Source: Oceanithermus desulfurans
GTDB lineage: Bacteria > Deinococcota > Deinococci > Deinococcales > Marinithermaceae
DNA length: 64,000 bases
Direction: 5' to 3'
NCBI RefSeq assembly: GCF_014201675.1
Contig: NZ_JACHEZ010000005.1
Location: forward strand, 156,523-220,522
Shown here: positions 1 to 6,114 of the stretch, piece by piece
Layout: every line of letters starts with the position of its first letter
How positions within the stretch are numbered: the first letter of the stretch is position 1
Position numbers and translations under genes: made by a program
The notes under the pieces: generated by a model
The model's database searches: none
What the model was told of the DNA's origin: nothing
The model's input: the letters and a program-made list of their open reading frames with translations, nothing else

Positions 1-308
1 CCTGGGTGAGCGGGGACCTGGCGGCCTTCGCGGGCCTGGAGGTCCCCTGGGCCGCGGTGCTCTACCTGGGGGTGGCCGCCACCGCGCTCACCACCTGGCT
101 GATGGCCGTGGGCCAGCGCAGCGTGAGCGCGCCCGAGGCGGCGGTCATCTACTCGATGGAGCCCGTCTGGGCGGCGACCTTCGCCTACTTCGTGCTCGGC
201 GAGGTGCTGGGGCTCAGGGGCGTCGTCGGGGGGGCGCTGGTGGTGCTGGCCGTCGCCGTGGTGCAGTGGAGCGCCGCCGCGGCCGAGCGGGGACGCGGCG
301 CCGGGTAG
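1..308 (+). CDS. EamA/DMT-family transporter, C-terminal part (truncated by window start)
   Basis: The frame is open from base 3 to a TAG at 306-308, so the gene begins outside the window. The visible ~100 residues hold about three hydrophobic helices and the typical end of an EamA half: an aromatic-rich helix with SMEPVWAA, then FVLGEVL and a final helix running into a short charged tail. This pattern (helix, P/E-rich turn, GE at the start of the last pair of helices) is characteristic of drug/metabolite exporters in the inner membrane. The substrate cannot be told. The stop codon overlaps the -10 box of rsmI. Confidence 0.75.
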   Translation, partial: WVSGDLAAFAGLEVPWAAVLYLGVAATALTTWLMAVGQRSVSAPEAAVIYSMEPVWAATFAYFVLGEVLGLRGVVGGALVVLAVAVVQWSAAAAERGRGAG

Positions 309-317
309 GATGGGACC

Positions 318-1118
318 ATGCGCAAGCTGGTGCTCGTGCCCACGCCGATCGGCCACCTGGCCGACGTGACGCTGCGGGCGCTCGAGGTGCTGAAGGAGGC
401 CGAGGTGGTGGCCTGCGAGGACACCCGACGCACGGCCAAGCTGCTGCGGCACTACGGCATCGCCACGCCGCTGGTGCGGATCGACCAGCACACGCAGGAC
501 CGCGCCGAGCGGCTGCTCGAGGAGCACGCCTACGTGGCCTACGCCTCCGACGCCGGCACCCCGGGCATCAGCGACCCCGGCGCCGAGCTGGTGGTGCTGG
601 CGCTGGCGAAGGGCTTTCGCGTCGAGGTGCTGCCGGGGCCCACGGCCTTCGTGCCCGCGCTCGTGGCCTCGGGCCTGCCCACGGCGCGCTTCGTCTTCGA
701 GGGCTTCCTGCCCACGGGCAGGGCGCGCAAGAAGCGCCTGGAAGCCCTTGCGAAGGAAGAGCGCACCGTGGTGCTCTACGAGGCGCCGCACCGGCTGGGG
801 CGCACACTCGCCGACCTGCTGGCGATCTACGGACCCGAGCATCCGGTGGCGCTGGCGCGGGAGCTATCGAAGAAGCACGAGGAGATCTGGCGCGGTTCTT
901 TGGCCGGGGCGGCCGAGCGTTTCGCTTCGCCCCGGGGCGAGTTCGTGATCGTGCTGGGGCCGCGCGCGCTGCCCGAAAAGCGTCCCGACGCCGCGGCGCT
1001 GGCGGCGGAGCTGGCCGCGGAGGGGCTGGCCGGCCGGGCGCTGGCGGAGGCGCTCGAGGCCCGCGGCGTGCCGCGCAACGAGGCCCGCAGGTGGGCCTAC
1101 CGAAAGGAGAAGGCATGA
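318..1118 (+). CDS. rsmI: 16S rRNA (cytidine1402-2'-O)-methyltransferase RsmI
   Basis: 266 aa, normal for RsmI. The protein begins KLVLVPTPIGHLADVTLRA, the tetrapyrrole-methylase-fold start, followed by CEDTRRTAKLLRHYGI, YASDAGTPGISDPG and LPGPTAFVPALVASGLP, all signature blocks of the family, and a short helical C-terminal domain. RsmI uses SAM to 2'-O-methylate C1402 in the decoding centre of 16S rRNA. A TAGGAT -10 box (306-311) ends 6 nt before the ATG and there is no clear Shine-Dalgarno, so a leaderless message is likely. The 3' end overlaps pfkA by ATGA, so the two are probably co-transcribed. Confidence 0.95.
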   Translation: MRKLVLVPTPIGHLADVTLRALEVLKEAEVVACEDTRRTAKLLRHYGIATPLVRIDQHTQDRAERLLEEHAYVAYASDAGTPGISDPGAELVVLALAKGFRVEVLPGPTAFVPALVASGLPTARFVFEGFLPTGRARKKRLEALAKEERTVVLYEAPHRLGRTLADLLAIYGPEHPVALARELSKKHEEIWRGSLAGAAERFASPRGEFVIVLGPRALPEKRPDAAALAAELAAEGLAGRALAEALEARGVPRNEARRWAYRKEKA

Positions 1119-2083
1119 AGCGGATCGGTGTGATGACCAGTGGAGGCGACGCCCCCGGCATGAACGCCGCCCTGCGGGCGGTGGTGCGCTGGGCGGCGGC
1201 GAACGAGGTCGAGGTGGTGGGCATCCGCCGCGGCTACGCGGGGATGATCGAGGGCGAGTTCGTTCCGCTGGCGCCGCGGGACGTGGCCAACATCATCCAG
1301 CGCGGCGGCACGATCCTGCGCACCGCGCGCAGCAAGGCGTTCCTCGAGCCCGAAGGCCGGGCCGAAGCGGCGCGCCGGCTGGCCGAGGCGAAGATCGACG
1401 GTCTGGTCGCTATCGGCGGCGACGGCACCTTCCGCGGCGCCATCAAGATGACCCAGGAGCACCGCATCCCCATCGTGGGGGTGCCGGGAACGATCGACAA
1501 CGACCTCTACGGAACCGACTTCACCATCGGCTTCGACACCGCGGTCAACACCGCCCTGGACGCCATCGACCGCATCCGCGACACCGCCGCCAGCCACGAG
1601 CGCGTCTTCTTCATCGAGGTGATGGGGCGGCACGCCGGCTTCATCGCCCTCGACGTGGGGCTCGCCGGTGGGGCCGAGGTGATCGCGCTGCCCGAGATCC
1701 CCACCGGCCCCGAGGAGATCGCCGAGCAGATCCGGCTCTCCGAGGCCAAGGGCAAGCACTCCTCGATCATCGTCGTGGCCGAGGGGGCCTACCCGGGCGG
1801 CGCCGACACGCTGATGAAGGCCGCGCAGCAGATCCACCCCTTCGAGGGGCGCGTGACCGTGCTGGGCCACATCCAGCGCGGGGGTTCGCCCACCGCGCGC
1901 GACCGGGTGCTGGCCAGCCGCCTGGGGGCGGCGGCCGCCGAGACGCTGGTCTCGGGCAGCAGCGGGGTCATGCTCGGGGAGGTCGAGGGCGAGATCGCGC
2001 TCACGCCGCTGGCCGAGGCGGTGGAGCGGCGCAAGCCGATCGACCGCAGCGTCTACGACCTGGCGACGGTGCTGGCCGAGTAA
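1115..2083 (+). CDS. pfkA: ATP-dependent 6-phosphofructokinase
   Basis: 322 aa, typical of bacterial PfkA. Phosphorylates fructose 6-phosphate to fructose 1,6-bisphosphate in glycolysis. Visible motifs: GGDAPGMN (10-17) and GGDGT (101-105) for ATP/Mg binding, PGTIDND (124-130) with the catalytic Asp, MGRHAG (170-175) and LGHIQRGG near residue 250. The G in GGDGT at the position that discriminates ATP from PPi enzymes fits an ATP-dependent enzyme. The ATG at 1115 was chosen because it overlaps the rsmI stop (ATGA), has GGAGAAGG upstream and starts the family sequence MKRIGVMTSGGD; the same frame is open further upstream but shows no homology there. Confidence 0.96.
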   Translation: MKRIGVMTSGGDAPGMNAALRAVVRWAAANEVEVVGIRRGYAGMIEGEFVPLAPRDVANIIQRGGTILRTARSKAFLEPEGRAEAARRLAEAKIDGLVAIGGDGTFRGAIKMTQEHRIPIVGVPGTIDNDLYGTDFTIGFDTAVNTALDAIDRIRDTAASHERVFFIEVMGRHAGFIALDVGLAGGAEVIALPEIPTGPEEIAEQIRLSEAKGKHSSIIVVAEGAYPGGADTLMKAAQQIHPFEGRVTVLGHIQRGGSPTARDRVLASRLGAAAAETLVSGSSGVMLGEVEGEIALTPLAEAVERRKPIDRSVYDLATVLAE

Positions 2084-2086
2084 CGG

Positions 2087-2560
2087 CTAGCGCGTGGGTT
2101 CGGGGCCGAAGAAGACCTTGCGCGCGGCGGGGTGCTGCCAGACCAGGGCGAAGAGCTTGGGGGCGAAGGGGCTCGAGGCCACGGCGTCCTGGATGATGGG
2201 CGGGGCCGAGAGCGCCGGGTACCGGATCGCGCCGGTGGCCGGACTGTACTCCGAGGGCAGCCCCACCCAGAGCACCAGCGCCAGGAAGACGCCCCAGACG
2301 AAGCCCGCGAGGCCGCCCAGGACGGGGTCGAGCTTGAAGGGGAAGCTAACCGGGAGCAGACCGCTCACGAAGGCGGCGGCCAGCCCGCTGCCGAGGCCGA
2401 GCAGCAGCAGCCAGGAGGGGCCGGGCACGTAGTCGAGGCCCAGCCAGTAGAGCGCCGCGGCGATCGGCAGGGCCAGCAGGAAGCCGCCCCCGCGCCGCAC
2501 GCCCATCGCGGTGGCCAGCGCGGCGGTGGTGATCGCCAGGACGTCGAGCCAGCTGAGCAT
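2087..2560 (-). CDS. CvpA-like small integral membrane protein
   Basis: 157 aa with four hydrophobic helices and a hydrophilic C-terminus. The opening MLSWLDVLAI, the early arginine pair in GVRRGGGF and the helix lengths resemble the CvpA/colicin V production family, but similarity is by layout more than by a strong motif. A TATACT box (2568-2573 on this strand) lies 7 nt before the ATG, so this gene probably has its own leaderless promoter rather than depending on the upstream peptidase gene. It converges on pfkA with 3 nt between the stops. Function unknown. Confidence 0.6.
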   Translation of the reverse strand: MLSWLDVLAITTAALATAMGVRRGGGFLLALPIAAALYWLGLDYVPGPSWLLLLGLGSGLAAAFVSGLLPVSFPFKLDPVLGGLAGFVWGVFLALVLWVGLPSEYSPATGAIRYPALSAPPIIQDAVASSPFAPKLFALVWQHPAARKVFFGPEPTR

Positions 2561-2597
2561 TGGCCTCAGTATACGTCGCAGGCGCGCGAGCGCGGGT

Positions 2598-3905
2598 TCA
2601 CCCGCGGCCGTAGCTGCGGAAGAAACGCCGCAGGGTCTGGACGCCGAACTCCAGCGCCTCCACCGGGATGCGTTCGTCGGCGGCGTGGATGAGGCGCGAG
2701 AAGTTCAGGTCGGAGGGCAGCTTCATGGGCGCGAAGCCGTAGGTCTGGATGCCCAGGCGCGCGAAGTGGCGGCCGTCGGTGACCCCGGAGAGCAGCAGCG
2801 GCACCGCCCGCGCTCCGGGGTCGGCTTCCTCCAGGGTGCGCTTGAGCAGGGGGAAGAGGCTCCAGTCCACCTCCCCGGGGCCCGGGTCGTGGCGCACCAC
2901 CCGGGCCTCGAAGGGGACCGGGATGATCTGCTCGAGCTCGGCGACGAGGTCATCGGGGGAGAAGCCGGGCAGCAGCCGCCCGTCGAGCTGGAGGCGCACC
3001 TCGGAGGGCACCACGTTGATCTTGTCGCCGCCGGTGACGATGGTGGCGTTGACGGTGTTGTGGAAGAGCGGCTGGAAGAGCCGCCCCCCCTCGCCCAGCG
3101 CTTCGAGGACGCGGTCGGTGAGCGCGGGTTTGAGCGCCGCCAGCACCCCGGCGCGCGCCGCGCCGCTGAGCCCGGCGGCGATCTCGCGGAACATGCGTTC
3201 GGCGACGGGCGTGACGTGGACGGGCGTGAGCTTCTTGTCGAGGGCCACCAGCGCCTGGCCCAGCCTGGCCATGGCCCCGCCCTTGTGGATGAGCGAGCCG
3301 TGGCCGGCGGGCCCGGTGAAGGTGAGCTCGATCCAGCTGATCTGCTTTTCGGCCACCATGACCGGGTAGAAGCGGCGGCCGGCGATCTCGAGGCTGAAGC
3401 CGCCGAACTCGCCCAGGGCGTGGCGTACGCCCTCGAACCGCTCGGGGTGGTGGTCCGCCAGCCAGGAGGCGCCGTAGTCGCCCCCGGCCTCCTCGTCGCT
3501 CACCAGTGCCAGCACCACGTCGCCGGCGAGCTCACCGGCCGCGTGCGCCTCCACCAGCGAGGCCAGGTACATGGCCACCGCCCCCTTCATGTCGAGCGCG
3601 CCCCGTCCCCAAACGAAACCGTCCTTGACCACGCCCTCGAACGGGGGCACGCTCCAGTCCTGCCCTTCGGTGGTCACCACGTCGAGGTGGCCGTAGACGA
3701 GGAGCGGCGGCGCCTGGCCGCGACCGCGAAGGCGCGCGATCAGGTTGGGCCGCTCGGGGTCGCGGGCGAGCAGCTCGGAGGGGACCCCCCGCTCTTCGAG
3801 CCAGCCCTGCACCCAGCGCATGGCTTCGGCCTCGCGGCCGGGAGGGTTGGTGGTGTCGAATTGGATCAGACGCTGCAAGAGCTGGACGACGTTCGTACCT
3901 TCCAT
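2598..3905 (-). CDS. M20/M25/M40 family metallopeptidase (ArgE/DapE-type)
   Basis: 435 aa from the ATG at 3905, chosen for the AAGGAG 7 nt upstream; a longer reading to 3938 adds 11 unlikely residues and would overlap the divergent gene. Metal and catalytic blocks of the M20 family are visible: YGHLDVV (His and the paired Asp), GRGALDMKG (bridging Asp), and SDEEAGG (general-base Glu plus metal Glu). The dimerisation or lid domain lies between, and the C-terminal metal His is likely in the HAADE segment. Likely a cytosolic amidohydrolase or exopeptidase; whether it acts on dipeptides, acylated amino acids or N-succinyl compounds cannot be read from the sequence. Confidence 0.88.
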   Translation of the reverse strand: MEGTNVVQLLQRLIQFDTTNPPGREAEAMRWVQGWLEERGVPSELLARDPERPNLIARLRGRGQAPPLLVYGHLDVVTTEGQDWSVPPFEGVVKDGFVWGRGALDMKGAVAMYLASLVEAHAAGELAGDVVLALVSDEEAGGDYGASWLADHHPERFEGVRHALGEFGGFSLEIAGRRFYPVMVAEKQISWIELTFTGPAGHGSLIHKGGAMARLGQALVALDKKLTPVHVTPVAERMFREIAAGLSGAARAGVLAALKPALTDRVLEALGEGGRLFQPLFHNTVNATIVTGGDKINVVPSEVRLQLDGRLLPGFSPDDLVAELEQIIPVPFEARVVRHDPGPGEVDWSLFPLLKRTLEEADPGARAVPLLLSGVTDGRHFARLGIQTYGFAPMKLPSDLNFSRLIHAADERIPVEALEFGVQTLRRFFRSYGRG

Positions 3906-3936
3906 TCGCTTCTCCTTGGGTTTTACTATAAAGCCC

Positions 3937-4323
3937 ATGCAGAGCCTGCAAGTCGAGGGCGCGCGGGTTTGGCTGCTCGACTCGGTGACCCAGGGCGGTC
4001 CCGAGCAGACCGGCGCGGTGGTGGTGACGGGGTCCCACGGCGGCCTCAGCGCCGCCCGCTACGCGGCCGCCTACCGGCCGGCGCTGGTCGTCTTCAACGA
4101 CGCCGGCGTGGGCAAGAACGCGGCGGGGGTGGCGGGTTTGGCGTGGCTCGAGCGCGCGCGGGTCGCGGCTGTGGCGGTCAGCGCCGCCAGCGCGCGCATC
4201 GGCGAGGCGGCCGACACCTGGGCGAGCGGCGTGATCAGCCACGTCAACGCCCCGGCCGCGGCGCTGGGTTTCCGGGTGGGGGAGAGGTTGCAACGCGCGG
4301 TGGAGCGCTACCTGGCCGGGTAG
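3937..4323 (+). CDS. Conserved hypothetical protein with TGSHGG and NDAGVGK motifs
   Basis: 128 aa, soluble, alanine-rich. The striking segments are VVVTGSHGG near residue 30, VFNDAGVGKN near 55, and SARIGEAADTWASGVISHVN near 88-107. I recall similar ORFs annotated only as hypothetical in other bacteria, but I know no assigned function. The glycine/Ser-His cluster followed by the DAG motif suggests a small nucleotide- or phosphate-binding alpha/beta fold; that is inference. A TACTAT -10 box (3924-3929) ends 7 nt before the ATG. Divergently oriented from the peptidase gene with only 31 nt between the start codons. Confidence 0.6.
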   Translation: MQSLQVEGARVWLLDSVTQGGPEQTGAVVVTGSHGGLSAARYAAAYRPALVVFNDAGVGKNAAGVAGLAWLERARVAAVAVSAASARIGEAADTWASGVISHVNAPAAALGFRVGERLQRAVERYLAG

Positions 4324-4416
4324 CGGGTGATGCTTGGGGGAGCCGGGACGCGGTGGATGGGGTCAGGCATCCACGGGTTCGGAGAGCTTCCGCTTCCAAC
4401 CTCAGTCCGGGGAGTC

Positions 4417-4493
4417 GCAGCTCGCAGCTCATGAAAAGCCGCGTTTTCTTGCCGCTCACCCACCTCCCACCTACCCCTTTCCACCTTCCACCT
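4417..4493. repeat. Intergenic heptamer tandem repeats
   Basis: GCAGCTC occurs twice head-to-tail (4417-4423, 4424-4430). A second array has CCACCT starting at 4460, 4467, 4481 and 4488, i.e. a 7-base period with one degenerate unit in the middle. The gap 4324-4514 holds no gene and otherwise contains only the prmA -10 box. Short heptamer arrays of this kind occur in intergenic DNA of several bacterial lineages. Confidence 0.7.
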
Positions 4494-4514
4494 CCCGCCG
4501 TTTACAATGCCCCC

Positions 4515-5273
4515 ATGCACGTCTTCGTTCTGAGGGGTGACTTCGAAGGGCTCGACGCCTACCTGCCGCTGCTTTTCGAGCTGGGTGCGCGCGGCCTCGA
4601 GGAAAGGCCCGGCGAGGTCTGGGCCTACTTCCCCGAGCGGGTGGAGCTGCCGTTGCCCGGCCGCTGGCAAGAGCTCCCCGACGAGGACTGGCTCGAAGCC
4701 TGGAAGCGCGACCTGAAGCCGGTGGCGGCGGGGCCGTTCGTGGTGCTGGCCCCCTGGCACGACTGGCAGGGCCCCGAGCGCCGCCTCGTGCTCGAGCCCG
4801 GCATGGCCTTTGGCACCGGACACCACGCCACCACCCGGATGGCGCTCGAGGCTCTGGCGGCCCAGCCGCTCGCGGGCCGCAGGGTGCTCGACGTGGGCAC
4901 GGGCTCGGGCATCCTCGCCATCGCCGCCGCCCTGCTGGGCGCGGAGGTCCTGGGGGTGGACACCGACGCTTCCGTGATCCCGGTCGCCCGCGAGAACGCG
5001 CGCAAGAACGGCGTAGCCCCCGACTTCCGCGTCGGCAGCACGGAGGCAGCCCAACCGCCCTACGACGTGCTGGTGGCCAACCTCTACGCCGAGCTGCACG
5101 CCGAGCTGGCCCCCGCCTACGCCCGGCTGCTGGCGCCCGGGGGGCGGGCCCACCTGACGGGCGTCCTCGCGGAGCGGGCGCCGCTGGTGCGCCGGGCCCT
5201 GGAAGGGGCGGGCCTGCGCCCCGCAGGCGAGCGCCGCGAAGGGGAGTGGACGCTCCTCAGCTTCGAACGATGA
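4515..5273 (+). CDS. prmA: Ribosomal protein L11 methyltransferase
   Basis: 252 aa. An N-terminal substrate-recognition domain (about 1-60) is followed by a class I SAM methyltransferase domain with the PrmA signature MAFGTGHHATTR near residue 98, motif I RVLDVGTGSGILAI near 125, VLGVDTD for the second strand and VLVANLYAELH as the NPPY-like catalytic stretch. Methylates the N-terminus and lysines of ribosomal protein L11. The length is close to the Thermus enzyme. TACAAT (4503-4508) lies 6 nt before the ATG, indicating a leaderless message. It overlaps rsmE by ATGA. Confidence 0.94.
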   Translation: MHVFVLRGDFEGLDAYLPLLFELGARGLEERPGEVWAYFPERVELPLPGRWQELPDEDWLEAWKRDLKPVAAGPFVVLAPWHDWQGPERRLVLEPGMAFGTGHHATTRMALEALAAQPLAGRRVLDVGTGSGILAIAAALLGAEVLGVDTDASVIPVARENARKNGVAPDFRVGSTEAAQPPYDVLVANLYAELHAELAPAYARLLAPGGRAHLTGVLAERAPLVRRALEGAGLRPAGERREGEWTLLSFER

Positions 5274-5971
5274 GAAAGCCGCGCGTCTTCGTACCCCGGA
5301 TCGACCCGGAGATCGTGCTGACCGGGCGGGAGGCCCACCACCTGCTGCACGTGCTGCGCGTTCGCCCGGGCCGCGAGGTCGTCGTCTTCGACGGCGCCGG
5401 GCTCGAGGCCGAGGCCCGGGTGCTGCGCGCCGGCGAGGGCGTGGTGCGGCTCGAAGCGGGTGAGCCCCGGGCGGTGCGGCGTGAGCCGCCGCTCACGCCG
5501 GTGCTCTACCTGGCGCTGCTCAAAGGGAACAAGCTCGCCGACGTGGTGCGCGCGGGCAGCGAGCTGGGGGTGGGCCGCTTCGTTTTGCTCGTAACCGAAC
5601 GCGGCGTGCCGCGGGAGATGGGCCGGGCCAAGCTGGAGCGGCTGCGCCGGATTGCGGTCGAGGCCGCCAAGCAGTCGGGCCGCTCGCGGCTGCCCGAGGT
5701 GGCCCCGCCGGTGCCGCTGGCGGCGCTGAAGCCCGTGAGCTTCGGCCTCGTCGCCCATCCCGGCGCGGCGCACGCGCTCGCCGAGGTGGAATGGCCCGGG
5801 AGCGGGGAGGCGGCGCTCGCCAGCGGACCCGAGGGCGGCTTCACCGAGGCCGAGGTGGCGCAGCTGATCGGCCTGGGCTTCCGGCCCGTCGGCCTGGGTC
5901 CGCGCATCCTGCGGGCCGAGACCGCGCCGCTGGTGCTCGCTGCAGCGACTGCGGCGGCGCGAGGGATGTAA
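5270..5971 (+). CDS. rsmE: 16S rRNA (uracil1498-N3)-methyltransferase RsmE
   Basis: 233 aa, SPOUT-class methyltransferase. An N-terminal PUA-like domain (RVFVPR...LTGREAHHLLHVLRVRPG) is followed by the knotted SAM-binding domain with EAAKQSGRSRLPEV, LASGPEGGFTEAEV and LGPRILRAETAPL, all family signatures. Methylates N3 of U1498 in 16S rRNA. The ATG at 5270 overlaps the prmA stop and starts the conserved sequence; a longer start 24 nt upstream is unlikely. prmA-rsmE is a common bacterial pairing, and both act on the ribosome. Confidence 0.95.
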   Translation: MRKPRVFVPRIDPEIVLTGREAHHLLHVLRVRPGREVVVFDGAGLEAEARVLRAGEGVVRLEAGEPRAVRREPPLTPVLYLALLKGNKLADVVRAGSELGVGRFVLLVTERGVPREMGRAKLERLRRIAVEAAKQSGRSRLPEVAPPVPLAALKPVSFGLVAHPGAAHALAEVEWPGSGEAALASGPEGGFTEAEVAQLIGLGFRPVGLGPRILRAETAPLVLAAATAAARGM

Positions 5972-5989
5972 AGAACCAGCACACCAAAG

Positions 5990-6012
5990 CCGCAACAGGC
6001 AGCCTGTTGTGG
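5990..6012. repeat. Near-perfect 23-bp palindrome between rsmE and the STAND gene
   Basis: CAACAGGC-A-GCCTGTTG (5993-6009) is perfectly symmetrical and extends by one G:U and two C:G pairs to 5990-6012. There is no T-run, so it is a poor intrinsic terminator; it could be a protein site or cruciform. It marks the sharp change from GC-rich to AT-richer DNA. Confidence 0.6.
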
Positions 6013-6114
6013 GGCGCAGCCAGATAAATCGACCACGGTTCTATGTAGCCTTTAGTATTCTTCTTATATGACAGCTGCGAGGCTCGCAGGGTTGCAATTT
6101 GGTAGGGAGCCGCG

